NCBI GenBank assembly: GCA_019639075.1
Contig: JAHBSO010000010.1
Location: 1 to 64,000 of the forward strand
Source: Actinomycetota bacterium
GTDB taxonomy: Bacteria > Actinomycetota > Acidimicrobiia > Acidimicrobiales > Iamiaceae
DNA: 64,000 nucleotides
Direction: 5' to 3'
In this document: piece after piece, positions 51,698 through 62,000 of the stretch
How the letters are laid out: each line of letters begins with the position of its first letter
Position numbering within the stretch: position 1 is the first letter of the stretch
Program-made: the position numbers and the translations under genes
The notes under the pieces: generated by a model
Database searches by the model: none
What the model saw: only the letters and a program-made list of their open reading frames with translations
What the model was told of the DNA's origin: nothing

Positions 51698-52606
51698 TCA
51701 GGTGGGGGCGGTGGAACCGAGCGAGTCCACGTGGGCATCGATCAGGTCGAAGACGTCCGCGTCGAACGATGCATCGAACTTCCGGGCGAACCAGGCGTCG
51801 CTGGCGACGATCGCCGACAGGTCCGCCGTCCCCAGCAACGCCGGATAGGGCGGCTCCGGACGATCCCACACGGCGTAGCGCCGGTCGGTGCCGCTCACCG
51901 CGTCGGCGAACGGCGAGTTCGAGACGACCGTCTGGAAGAACAGCTCGTCGGGGATGAAGGACCGGCTCACGAAGCGGCCGACCTCCGGATGGTCGGTCAC
52001 GTAGCGGTCGACCCAGTCGAGGCAATCCCGGCTGAGGGTCCACCACTGGGATCCGCCGTAGGGCAGCAACCCCTGGGGCAGTCGCCGTCGGGTCCCGACC
52101 CGCGTCACCCGCGAGCGGTAGCGGAGGTGGCGGCCGTATATCCGACCGGGCACCCGGTAGAGGCCCTCGTGCTGGCTCCACCGATTCGGACGATCGAGGC
52201 GGAACGACTCGATGTACTCCACCCCGGGCTCGACCTCGACGGCGAACCGGTCGTTGCCGACGATCGGGTAGTCGGTGCCGGAGAGCAACGTGGCGTGGTC
52301 GAAGTCCAGCCCTGCGGTCACCGCGGCGCGCACGAGGGTGAGCGTGCTCTCGACGATGGCCCACGACCCCCAGTAGCAGGGTCGGCGTTCGACGAACCGA
52401 ACGTTGCGATGTCGAGCGGGAAGGTCCTTCACCTCCTCCCACATCGTCTGATCGGCCCGCTCGTCGACGTGGACGAACACGGGTGAGTCGTCGGGGAGCC
52501 GACCGATCAACCGCCAGAGCTGGCGCGGTCGGTCGTGAGCCAACACCAAGAAGACGTGCACGAAGCACCTCCGTCCGTTTCCCGCCCGCGCCATCGTGGA
52601 TGACAC
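51698..52606 (-). CDS. GT14-like (beta-1,6-GlcNAc/xylosyl) glycosyltransferase
   Basis: The 302-residue product (GTG 52606; ATG 52594 and GTG 52561 are alternatives) belongs to the core-2/I-branching enzyme family. Visible landmarks are HVFLVLAHDRPRQLWRLIGR, SPVFVHVDERAD, the WGSWAIVESTLTLVRAA helix, ATLLSGTDYPI, YGGSQWWTLSRDCLDWV and SFIPDELFFQTVVSNS with the catalytic Glu. The family transfers N-acetylglucosamine or xylose in eukaryotes; bacterial members are uncharacterised and probably glycosylate envelope polymers. It is close to sbcC but unrelated in function. Confidence 0.78.
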   Translation of the reverse strand: MSSTMARAGNGRRCFVHVFLVLAHDRPRQLWRLIGRLPDDSPVFVHVDERADQTMWEEVKDLPARHRNVRFVERRPCYWGSWAIVESTLTLVRAAVTAGLDFDHATLLSGTDYPIVGNDRFAVEVEPGVEYIESFRLDRPNRWSQHEGLYRVPGRIYGRHLRYRSRVTRVGTRRRLPQGLLPYGGSQWWTLSRDCLDWVDRYVTDHPEVGRFVSRSFIPDELFFQTVVSNSPFADAVSGTDRRYAVWDRPEPPYPALLGTADLSAIVASDAWFARKFDASFDADVFDLIDAHVDSLGSTAPT

Positions 52607-52661
52607 AAATTCTCGAGGTGATGCTACCGACGGGCCGCCCGCCGCCGGGGATGCCCCGCGA

Positions 52662-55600
52662 TCAGAGCGGTGGGACGTCGCCGACGGTGACCGTGGAGCC
52701 GTCCTCGCCCTTGTGCACCTCGGCGCCCAGGCGGATCCTCTCCCGCAGGCGCTGGACGTGGCTGATCACCCCGACCATGCGGCCACCGGCCCGCAGGCCG
52801 TCGAGCTCGTCGAGCGCCAGTTCGAGCGCGTCGGGGTCGAGGGTGCCGAAGCCCTCGTCGACGAACAGCGCGTCGAGCCGCACACCACCGGTGTGGGCCT
52901 CGACGCTGTCGGCCACGCCGAGCGCCAGCGCGAGCGAGGCCTGGAAGGTCTCGCCGCCGGACAGGGTGGTGACCTCGCGCTCCTGGTTGGTGTTGGCGTC
53001 GTGGACCCGGAGGTCGAGGCCCGCCGGTTGGTTGGCCTTCGCGGGGGTGCGGGTGACGAGCAGCCGGTAGCGGCCGGAGGTCATCGTGGCGAGGCGGCGG
53101 TTGGCGTGGGCGCAGACCTCTTCGAGGTAGGTGGCGAGCACCCAGCGCTGGAGGGGCACCCGGGGGGCGGTCCGGCCACTGCACCGGTCGGCCACGCGCT
53201 CGTGGAGCGCGGCGGTCTCCTCCGCCTCGGCGAGATCCGCGGCGACGCCTCGGTGGGTGCCGGCCAGCTCGACCACCGCGAGGTGGGCGCTCGATGCCAG
53301 GACGTGGCGCTGCGCGGCAGTGCGCCGGCGGGCCTCGAGCTGGCGCAGCTCGGCTTCCAGCGCCTCCATGTCGGGCGGGTCGGCGGGCAGGTCGACGAGA
53401 TCGGCCGAGGCCAGCTGAGCGGCGACCTCGGTGGTGCGCCGCTCGTGCTCGCGCAGGCGTTCGGCCAGCGACCGGCGGTCGTCGGCATCGAGCATGGCGG
53501 CGCGCACGGCATCGACCTCGTCGAACCGGGAGCCCCCCAGCTCGGCCTCGGCCCGTTCCCGGGCGGCCTGGAGCTTGGCCGCGGCCTCCTGCCCGTCGGC
53601 GGCGTGGTCGGCCACCCGACCGATCGCCACGCGGGCCCGGTCGACCGATGCGACTGCTTCGTCGAGGTCGACCCCGGCGGGGAGGTGCTCGGCGAGGACC
53701 GCACGGGCCTCGCCGAGCCGGCGGTCGAGCGCGGCGCGCCCGGCCCGCTCCTCGGCGAGCGCGGTCTCGGCACCGGCGAGCCGTTCGGCGTCGGCACCGA
53801 GCGCGGCCTCGATCTCGGCCACCAGACGCTCCGTGGCGTCGAGGCGGCCGGCGAGCTCCGACGCCTTGGCGAACGCGGCCTTGGCCTCCCGGGCGAGCCG
53901 ACGGGCCTCGACCGGGTCGTCGGCGACGTGGTCGGCCGTGGCCCGCAGCGCCGCCGCCTCGTTGGACCGCCGGCGGTGCGCCTCGGCGAGGTCGGCCCTG
54001 GCCGCTTCGGCCGCCTCGGACCGGAGCCGGAGCTCCTCGACGTCGTCCTCCGACACCGCGCCCTCGGCCGGTTGCGCCGGGTTGGGGTGCTCGTGGGAGC
54101 CGCACACGAGGCAGGCCTCGTCGAGCTCCAGGCGGCCGGCGAGGTGGGCGGCCATGCCCTCGAGGTACTGCTCCAGGGCCAGGAGGTGCGCCTCGCGGGC
54201 GTCGTTCGCGTCGGTGCGGCCCTGCTCGGCCGCCCGGGCCGCCCGCTCGACCTCCGGCACCAGCTCGGCCAGCTCGTGAGCGGCCGCAGCCCTGGTCGCC
54301 GCCGTGGACGCCGCGAGCTCGAGATCGGCCAGGCGCTCGGCTGCCGACCGGGCCGACGCCACCTCGGCCACCTTGCCCGGAAGCTCGGCCCGGAACGTGG
54401 CGAGGCGGGCCGACACCGCGTCGACCGTGGTCAGGTGCCCTGCGATCTTCCGGTCGGCCGACGCCAGCTCGGTCTCCGCCTCCGCCACCCGGGACGCGGT
54501 GGCCCGCAGACCGGTGAGCACCTCGTGGCGCACCGCGAGCGTGGCCCCCACCGAGGCGATCGCCCGAGCCGACGGGACCCGTTCGAGGTCGAGCCCCTCC
54601 AGCTCGGCGACCGGCACGACCAGTGCGTCCCGCGCCGCCCGGGCGTTGCCGAGGTCGGCCGCGACCGCGTGGTCGGCCCGGCGCACCACGTTGGTGCGGT
54701 GGTCGAGCTCGTCGAGGCTGGCGCGGAGCAGCTCGGCCGCCTCGGCCTCGGCGAGCCGGGAGCGGGCGAGCTCCACGTCGGGATCGGCCGCCGCGAGCGT
54801 CGCCGCCTGCGCGCGCAGCGCGTCGCGCCGGACGACCAGGTGCGCGACGCGTCGGGCGTCCTCGACCGCGGCACGGCCCAACCGCTCCCGGGCCTCGACG
54901 TCCTCGACCCGGACCCGTGCCGACTCGACGGCTTCCACGAGGGCCACCACGAGCCGGTCGATCGTCGCCGGGTCGAGCGGATCGCCCTCGACCGGGATCG
55001 TGGGCGACGGCGTGCCGGCGGGGCGATCGAGCACGGCGAGGCCGCCGGGCCCGGCGGTGGTCACCGCCGGCGCGCCGGCGAGGTCGACGTCGACCAACAC
55101 GTCGCGGCTGCGGCGAACCGCCTCCTCGCCGAGGACGCCGAGCCGCTGCCGCAGCCCGGCGACGGTGGTCCGATGGCGCTTGGCCTCGTGCTCGAGCCAA
55201 GCCGTGGCCTGCTTGAAGTCGACGGTGTCGAACAGCGTCTCGAACAGCTCCTCCCGCTCCCGGGAGTTGGCCTGGAGCACCCGCTCGAACTTGCCCTGCG
55301 GCAGCAGGATCACCTGCTGGAACTGGGCCGCGGTGAGACCGAGCAGCCGCTCGACCTCGGCATCGACCTCCGTGGGCTTGGCGGCGACGATGGCCTCGTG
55401 ACCCGGATCGAGTCGGCGCAGCACGGCGGTGGCCGGCTTCGGCGTGGTGCCCGTGCCCCGGGCCTTCGGCGCCTCCCACGCGGCGGTGCGCTCGACCCGG
55501 TAGCTCCCGTCCTGGGCGTCGAAGTCGAGCACGGCCCGCGGGGCGACGCCCCACGCGGCGAAGTGCGAGCGGTCGGAGCGGGCCTTGCCCCGCGCCCCGG

Positions 55601-55769
55601 GCACCCGGCCGTACAGCGCGAGGCAGATGCCGTCGAGCAGCGACGACTTGCCCGCGCCGGTCGGCCCGTGGATGAGGAAGAGGCCGTCGGCCGCGAGCTC
55701 GTCGAAGTCCACCTCGACGCTGCCGCCGAACGGCCCGATGGCCTCCATCTCGAGGCGACGGGGCCTCAC
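52662..55769 (-). CDS. sbcC: Nuclease SbcCD subunit C
   Basis: The 1035-residue product has the SMC-like head with Walker A GPTGAGKS at 35-42 and the FQQVILLPQGKFERVLQANS Q-loop segment, two long Ala/Glu/Arg-rich coiled coils, a central zinc hook CLVC near residues 551-554, and the C-terminal head with signature LSGGETFQASLALALG and D-loop FVDEGFGTLDPDALE. With SbcD it forms an ATP-dependent exo/endonuclease that opens hairpins and blocked ends. GTG 55769 overlaps the sbcD stop. The length is normal. Confidence 0.93.
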   Translation of the reverse strand: MRPRRLEMEAIGPFGGSVEVDFDELAADGLFLIHGPTGAGKSSLLDGICLALYGRVPGARGKARSDRSHFAAWGVAPRAVLDFDAQDGSYRVERTAAWEAPKARGTGTTPKPATAVLRRLDPGHEAIVAAKPTEVDAEVERLLGLTAAQFQQVILLPQGKFERVLQANSREREELFETLFDTVDFKQATAWLEHEAKRHRTTVAGLRQRLGVLGEEAVRRSRDVLVDVDLAGAPAVTTAGPGGLAVLDRPAGTPSPTIPVEGDPLDPATIDRLVVALVEAVESARVRVEDVEARERLGRAAVEDARRVAHLVVRRDALRAQAATLAAADPDVELARSRLAEAEAAELLRASLDELDHRTNVVRRADHAVAADLGNARAARDALVVPVAELEGLDLERVPSARAIASVGATLAVRHEVLTGLRATASRVAEAETELASADRKIAGHLTTVDAVSARLATFRAELPGKVAEVASARSAAERLADLELAASTAATRAAAAHELAELVPEVERAARAAEQGRTDANDAREAHLLALEQYLEGMAAHLAGRLELDEACLVCGSHEHPNPAQPAEGAVSEDDVEELRLRSEAAEAARADLAEAHRRRSNEAAALRATADHVADDPVEARRLAREAKAAFAKASELAGRLDATERLVAEIEAALGADAERLAGAETALAEERAGRAALDRRLGEARAVLAEHLPAGVDLDEAVASVDRARVAIGRVADHAADGQEAAAKLQAARERAEAELGGSRFDEVDAVRAAMLDADDRRSLAERLREHERRTTEVAAQLASADLVDLPADPPDMEALEAELRQLEARRRTAAQRHVLASSAHLAVVELAGTHRGVAADLAEAEETAALHERVADRCSGRTAPRVPLQRWVLATYLEEVCAHANRRLATMTSGRYRLLVTRTPAKANQPAGLDLRVHDANTNQEREVTTLSGGETFQASLALALGVADSVEAHTGGVRLDALFVDEGFGTLDPDALELALDELDGLRAGGRMVGVISHVQRLRERIRLGAEVHKGEDGSTVTVGDVPPL

Positions 55770-57073
55770 GACACGGCCTCCGTCGAGGCGTCGGCCAGGG
55801 CGCGGGAGAGGAGCGCCTGCACGTCGTCGTCGGCCGGTGCCCCGTCCTGCTCCTTCCAGAAGCGGAGCGCGAGGTCGAGCGGTTCGAGGAGGCGCAGCTC
55901 ACCGGAGGAGGCGAAGGCGTCCGACGCCGTGGGCACCACCCCACCGGGCTCGTGGCGGAGCTCGGCCGCATGGGGGAACCGCTGGCGGAGCCGGGCCATG
56001 GCCTGGTTGGGCAGGTGCTCGTCGGTGAGGCGCACGCGAACACGAGCCTCCTCCGCGCCGGCCAGCGCCGGGTCGGACAGCAGCTCCTCGAGGCGGCCGG
56101 CCAGGGTGCGGACGGGTCGCCCCACGCCGAGCGGGAGCACGGTGGCGGTGACCGAGCCGTCGGGTGCGAGATCGACCAGGCGCACCGACTTCACCTGACC
56201 CTCCTCGGAGAACGAGTACGGCAGCGGCGAGCCCGCGTACGCCACCCGATCGCCGGCGACCGACTGCGGCGAGTGGAGGTGCCCGAGGGCGACGAGGTCG
56301 AACCCGTCGAAGGTCGACACGGCGACCCGCTCCAGGTTGCCGACGCTCAGATCGCGCTCGGAGGCCGAGACCTCACCCCCGGCCACGAAGGTGTGGGCGA
56401 CGACCACCGTGCGCGTCGGGCCCAGCGATGCCGCGTGGGTGCGGACCTGGTCGACCGCGGCCCGGACCACCGCGTCCTGCGTCGGTCGGCCCGAGCGCCG
56501 ACGGGTCGAGGGGGCCTCGTCCTCGTCCTCGTCGATCAGGTCGAACAGCGAGGGGATCGCCGCGTCGTCCACGACCGCCGGCTCGACCACGGCGGACCCG
56601 TCGCCGGGGTCCTCCGCGCCCGCGGGCGCGTCGACGGGCACCAGGTCGGCACCGACGGCGGCCGGTTCGAGGTAGGGCACGAGGTACACCGCGACCGGCG
56701 GACCACCGTCGGCCGGGTGCTCGATCACGAGCGGCTCGGCCACCCGGCGGTGATCGCCACGGAGGGCCACGCCGAGGCGGTTGAGCAGGGCGTCGTGCCC
56801 GCCCACGCGCACCGCGGAGTCGTGGTTCCCGCTGATCGCGGCGACGGCGGCCCCCGCCCGGTGCAGGCGGGCGAGCACGTCGCCCAGCAGCTCGACCGCC
56901 GGGGCGGGCGGGATGGCCCGGTCGTACAGGTCGCCGGCGACGATCACCAGCTCGACCTGCTCGGCCTCCACGATCTCCACGATGCGGTCCAGCACCTCGG
57001 CCTGCTCGTCGAGCAGCGACGCGCCATGGAACGAGCGCCCCAGGTGCCAGTCGGAGGTGTGCAGGACCTTCAC
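55766..57073 (-). CDS. sbcD: Nuclease SbcCD subunit D
   Basis: The 435-residue calcineurin-like phosphoesterase has the five metal-binding motifs at the N-terminus: LHTSDWHLGR, VIVAGDLYDRA, AISGNHDS, then VVAHTFVAGG and ALGHLHSPQ. It is the Mn-dependent nuclease of SbcCD. An Asp/Glu-rich insertion (DLIDEDEDEAPST) near the middle is a local feature. The gene is upstream of and overlaps sbcC, the usual order. Confidence 0.93.
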   Translation of the reverse strand: MKVLHTSDWHLGRSFHGASLLDEQAEVLDRIVEIVEAEQVELVIVAGDLYDRAIPPAPAVELLGDVLARLHRAGAAVAAISGNHDSAVRVGGHDALLNRLGVALRGDHRRVAEPLVIEHPADGGPPVAVYLVPYLEPAAVGADLVPVDAPAGAEDPGDGSAVVEPAVVDDAAIPSLFDLIDEDEDEAPSTRRRSGRPTQDAVVRAAVDQVRTHAASLGPTRTVVVAHTFVAGGEVSASERDLSVGNLERVAVSTFDGFDLVALGHLHSPQSVAGDRVAYAGSPLPYSFSEEGQVKSVRLVDLAPDGSVTATVLPLGVGRPVRTLAGRLEELLSDPALAGAEEARVRVRLTDEHLPNQAMARLRQRFPHAAELRHEPGGVVPTASDAFASSGELRLLEPLDLALRFWKEQDGAPADDDVQALLSRALADASTEAVS

Positions 57074-57120
57074 GGTTCCGAGGGTACGCAGGGGGTGTGA
57101 CGATCCCGTGGACGGTCGGC

Positions 57121-57149
57121 CCCTCGACTCCGCTCGCTGCGCTCGCTCC
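57121..57149. repeat. Single copy of the palindromic repeat
   Basis: CCCTCGACTCCGCTCGCTGC followed by GCTCGCTCC lies in the 94-bp space between sbcD and recD. It is a partial unit of the family clustered at 25344-25586 and 37598-37756, without the AAGGA end. Confidence 0.6.
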
Positions 57150-57167
57150 CGCCCGGGATCGGGGACG

Positions 57168-59015
57168 TCAGGGCCAGAGGCGGTGGGCGAGACCGGAGGC
57201 GCGTGCGATCGGTCGGGACACCGCGGCGCGCACCGTCTCCTCGGTGGCGACGATCGTGACCTGCTCCCGGGCCCGGGTGACCGCGGTGTAGAGCAACTCT
57301 CGGGTGAGCACCGGCGAGTCGATCGTCGGCGGCAGGGCCACCACCACGTGGGGGAACTCCGAACCCTGGCTCTTGTGGATCGTCATCGACCACCACGTGT
57401 CGACCTCGTGGAGGCGGGCCGGGGCGACCCGGCGGATGCCACTCGGCTCGCGGGGGTCGGGCAGGGCCACGAGCAGGCCGTCGTCGGTGGCGACCGCGAC
57501 GCCGGTGTCGCCGTTGAACACCCGGTTCAGGCGGTCGTTGGCGGTGACCAGCACCGGTCGGCCGACGTACCAACGGCCCCGCCGGTCGACGTCGCCGACC
57601 CGGTCGAGGACGCCACGTTCGATCCGCTGCTCCCACTCGAAGCGACCGTTGACGCCCCGGTGGGTGGCGGCGAGCACCTTCACCGCCGCGGCCCGGCGGA
57701 GGGCTTCGGCGTCGTCGCCGATCCGGGCCGCCTCGACCACCCCGACGCCGGCATCGACCAGGAGATCGAGCACGTCGTCGGACGTCGGGCCGCTCGGGGC
57801 GACGAGCTGGAGGTCGGGTCGCGATCCGTCGAGCAGGGACAGCGCGCGATCCGCCTCGCCGGTGCGCACGGCGTCGGCCAGCTCGGCGATGCCCGAGGTC
57901 GCGGCGAAGCGGTGGACGCGGTCGAGCACGGTCACCCGACCGGCGAGTGGCCCCGGACCGGCGTCGTCACCCCCGCCGGACCGGAGCGGCCCGACCAGGT
58001 CGGCGAGCACCGTGCCCGCCTCCACGCTGGCCAGCTGCTCGGGGTCGCCCACCAGCACGATGCGCGCTTCGGGCCGGACGGCGTCGAGCAGGTGCGCCAT
58101 GAGCGGGAGGTCGACCATGGACGTCTCGTCGACGATCACCAGGTCGTGGGTGAGCCGAGAGGTGCGGTTCCGGGCGAAGCCCGCCCCCGGACGGGCGCCG
58201 AGGAGGCGGTGGATCGTGGTGGCCTCGGCCTCGCGGAGGCGTCGGGCCACGGCACCGTCGACGATGCCGGCCGCCTCCGTCTCGGCCACCGCGGCGTGCA
58301 CCGCCTCGGTCATCCGGGCCGCGGCCTTGCCGGTGGGCGCGCAGAGCGCGAACTCCCGGATCGGGGTGTCCGGCGCAGCCAGCGCGGCAGCCAGCAGCCG
58401 GGCGACCGTGCGGGTCTTGCCGGTGCCGGGCCCGCCGGCGATCACCGAGACCGGGTTGGCCAGCGCCACCTCGGCCGCCCGCCGCTGCCGGTCCGGGCCG
58501 CCGTCCGCGGGCAGCGGGAACAGTCCGAGCAGCTCGACGCCGGGCATCGCCGGCACCGTGCCGTCGGCCCGACGGGCCAGGTCGTCGGCCACCGCCCGCT
58601 CGTAGGCCTCGAAGCGGTGGAGGTAGAGGCGCGTGCCGTCCCACACCAGCGGACGGAGTGGACCGTCCACCGGTTCGCCGGCCAGCTGGACGAGGTCGCT
58701 GACGCCGAGCGCAGCCGCCCACGTCTCCGGGTCGGGCCAGGGCAGCTCGTCGTCCTCGGCGTCACCGGCCGCGTCCGGTCGAACGATGCGTCGCGCCACC
58801 TGGTCGAGCTCGACGCAGACGTGACCGAGGCGGGGCGCCCGCGCCGCGACGGCCAGCGCCAGGGACTCCTCGACCGAGAGCGATCCACCATCGGGGAGCC
58901 GCAACCGCGAGACCGCGGCGACGAGCTGGACCTCGCTCGGCCCGAACACGCCCGCGTCGACGAACGGGGCCAGCACGGCGGCCTCGGCCGGGACGTCGGT
59001 GACCAGACGGCTCAC
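57168..59015 (-). CDS. recD: Exodeoxyribonuclease V alpha chain
   Basis: From GTG 59015 the product is 615 residues. It is a SF1B helicase: Walker A VIAGGPGTGKTRT near residue 190, motif II VIVDETSMVDLPLM near 295, LVGDPEQLASVEAG, and the C-terminal UvrD-type WWSMTIHKSQGSEFPHVVV and YTAVTRAR motifs. RecD is the fast 5'-3' motor of RecBCD. The start overlaps the recB stop by four bases. Confidence 0.93.
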   Translation of the reverse strand: MSRLVTDVPAEAAVLAPFVDAGVFGPSEVQLVAAVSRLRLPDGGSLSVEESLALAVAARAPRLGHVCVELDQVARRIVRPDAAGDAEDDELPWPDPETWAAALGVSDLVQLAGEPVDGPLRPLVWDGTRLYLHRFEAYERAVADDLARRADGTVPAMPGVELLGLFPLPADGGPDRQRRAAEVALANPVSVIAGGPGTGKTRTVARLLAAALAAPDTPIREFALCAPTGKAAARMTEAVHAAVAETEAAGIVDGAVARRLREAEATTIHRLLGARPGAGFARNRTSRLTHDLVIVDETSMVDLPLMAHLLDAVRPEARIVLVGDPEQLASVEAGTVLADLVGPLRSGGGDDAGPGPLAGRVTVLDRVHRFAATSGIAELADAVRTGEADRALSLLDGSRPDLQLVAPSGPTSDDVLDLLVDAGVGVVEAARIGDDAEALRRAAAVKVLAATHRGVNGRFEWEQRIERGVLDRVGDVDRRGRWYVGRPVLVTANDRLNRVFNGDTGVAVATDDGLLVALPDPREPSGIRRVAPARLHEVDTWWSMTIHKSQGSEFPHVVVALPPTIDSPVLTRELLYTAVTRAREQVTIVATEETVRAAVSRPIARASGLAHRLWP

Positions 59016-62000
59016 GCGCTCGGCACCGATCCGTCGAACAGCGACCCCTGCACCGCTGCGCCGGCGTCGGGCGACGCACCGGGGGAGCCACCGGCGAACA
59101 GGTCGCTCACCGCCGTCACCAGCGCCGGAGGGACGTCCCACCGGGCGACGCCGTGGGGCGCCCCATCGGTGCCACGGGTGCCTGGGCCGGCCATGCCCCG
59201 CACGAACAGGTACCGGGCCCCGCCGAGGTGGACCGCCGGGTCGTAGTCGGCGATGCGCCAGCGCAGGTAGCGGTGGAGCGCCACGGAGTAGAGCAGGGCC
59301 TGCAACGGGTAGTGGTGGTGGGCCATCTCGTGGTGGAGGCGGGCCGGGGCGTAGTCGTCGGCGCCGGGCGGCGCCTTCGGGTCGTGCAGGCGGTTCGTCT
59401 TGTAGTCGGCGATCACGAACCGGTCCGGCGCACCCGGGGTGCGCACCCGGAGGACGAGGTCGATCGAGCCCGTGAGGTGCCCGGCGAGGTCCACGTCGTA
59501 GGCACCGGCGGCGACCCGCTCGGCCCACCCCCGGTAGGGGTCGTCGTCGGGGAGGTGCGCCAGGAGGAGCGAGCCCAGCGCCCGGTCGGTCACCCTCCCG
59601 GCGCCGTCGGCGAGCCGCAGGTCGAAGTCGAGCTCGTCGAGGCGGTCGGCGCGGCCGAAGGTGCGCAGCGGTCGATCGTCGAGGTCGGCACCGAGCGGGG
59701 TGTCGAGGGAGGCGACCACGCCGCGCACCAACCGATCGCGGCCGACGGCCTCGGTCGCTCCTGGGAGCAACGCCGGAACCAACGAGAAGGTCCGCCACGA
59801 CAGCTCCCGGCCGAGCTGGTCGCGGACCGCGGCCTCCAGATCGTCGACGGCGAAGTCGACGTGCTCGTAGATCGAGTGCACGAGGATCCCGAAGTCGGCG
59901 CTGGCGGGCAGCGGGGCGAGGGGCGAGACGTCGGGCCGGTCGAGGGCGGCGACCAGCTCGCCGGGGTCGAGGACCTCGTCGGGGACCGTCGACGGCGGGG
60001 CCACATCCGGCCGGTCGACGTTGTCGTGGGTGTCGGCCGCCCGCGAGCTGATCGAGGTGAACGACCAACGGGCCGTGCGCCGAGGCGGCACGCGGTCGAG
60101 CGTGGCTTCGGCCAGGACGGCTTCGGCGACGACGGACGAAGGGCCGGTCCACTGACCCGCTGCCGCGGGCACCGGTCCGACGTCGGTGACGGTCAGGACC
60201 GGTTCGGCGCCGAGGCCGGCCGCACCGGCGAGCGTCCGGAGGTGGTCGACGACCTCGGCCTCGGGCGGGACCTCGGCGTTGCCGTCGAGCGCGCCGGCCC
60301 CGAACAGCACCCGTCCGAGCGGGCTCCGCTCCGACTGCCAGCCACGAACCCACCACAGCACGGTCTGGTGCGAGGCCCGGGTGAGGGCGACGTAGAGGAC
60401 CCGCAACGCCTCACCGTCGCGTTCGAGGTCGGCTCGGGCCTTGCGGTCCTTGGCCGACTTCGTGTCGGGCCACGCCTTGGCCTTCGCCTTCTGCCCCATG
60501 ATTCCCGTGACCCCGGTGAGCAGGTCGTAGGAGCGGCTGCCGCCGTCCTCCGGGTAGATCAGCGGCTCACCGTTGCGTGGCGGGGTCCACAGCGTCGGGC
60601 AGCACACGATCGGGAACTCCAGCCCCTTGGCCACCCACACCGTCATGACCTGCACCGAGGCGGCGTCGGACTCGACGCGGCGGCTGGACTCGTCGCCCTC
60701 GAGCTCGGCGTTCGGGTTGACGTGGACCTGCGAGTCCTCGGGTCGGTCGAGGACGGCGAGGAGACCGGCGACGCTGGAGCGGCCCTGGGCGCGGTCGGTG
60801 CGGAACAGCTCGGCCAGGTGCTCCAGGTCGGTGAGGCTGCGGTCGCCGTCGGGATGGGTGAGCACCCGGCCGACGACCCCGCTCTCCTGGAACACCTTGC
60901 GTAGGAACGCCTCGACGCCGTGGGTGCGCAGGGTGTTGGCCCATCCCCACAGCTGTTCCTGCACCGCGGCGATGTCACGGTCGTCGGCCCGATCCAGCCA
61001 CGCGACGTCGCGCCCGCCGAACCAGCCGATCGCGAAGGTCCGGGCCCGCCGGTGGTCGGTGGGGCGCTGGAGCGCGTCGAGCAGCCAGCGCCACTGCTCG
61101 GCCGCGGGGGATTCGAGCACGCTCGTGCCCCGGGCCAGCACCGCGGGCACGCCCTGGGCGACGAGCTTGGACCGCACGTCCTCGGCGTCGGCGGCCGACT
61201 TGACCAGCACGGCGATGTCGGACGGCTCCACCGGCCGCGTGCCTCCGTCGGACGTCGGGAGGTGGGCGTGGTCCAGTCGATCCCGGACGACCCTGACGAG
61301 GTCGTCGAACACCGCGCCGCGCGCGGAGTCGGCCTGGGCCGCCGGCTCCCCGCAGACCATCTTCGAGGTCGTGTCGAGGTGGTCGGTGGTGTGGACGCGC
61401 AGGTCGAGTCCGGGAAGCGAACGTCCCACGTCGTCGACCATCCGCCGATCGGCGTGCTCGTCGCTGGGCTCGACCGGCGTGAACGCGATCTCGTCGGACC
61501 CGAACCGCACCCCGGAGAAGAGCACGTCGACCGCGTCGAGCACCGCGCCGTCGGACCGCCAGTTGGTGGTGAGGGACCGGGTGTCGGACTGCGCCCCGAC
61601 GGCCGCGAGGTACGTGTGGATGTCGGCGCCCCGGAAGGCGTAGATCGCCTGCTTGGGATCGCCGACGAGGACCAGATGGGTCGGGTCGGACCCGTCGCCG
61701 GCGGCGATCGCCGGGTCGAACAGCGCCCGGAAGATGGCCCACTGGACCGGATCGGTGTCCTGGAACTCGTCGATCAGCGCCACCCGGAACCGACTGCGGA
61801 CGATGTTCGCCGCGAGCCCGCCGCGATCGTCGACGAGCTGGGCACGCAGGCCGTCCAGCACGTCGTTGAAGCTGCGCTGGCCCATGCGCCGGCGTTGGGC
61901 CCGCACCTCGTCGACCCCCCGCTGCACGAGATCGAGGTAGACGACGGCCCGGTCCATCTCCGGACCGGCACCGAGCGGCTCGGGCATCAGTCGGAGGTCG

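Noticed and set aside
52596..56198. A 1200-codon plus-strand open frame opposite sbcC and sbcD
   Set aside because: It is the antisense shadow of two certain genes in GC-rich sequence; it is full of Gly/Arg/Val/Leu repeats and has no domain.
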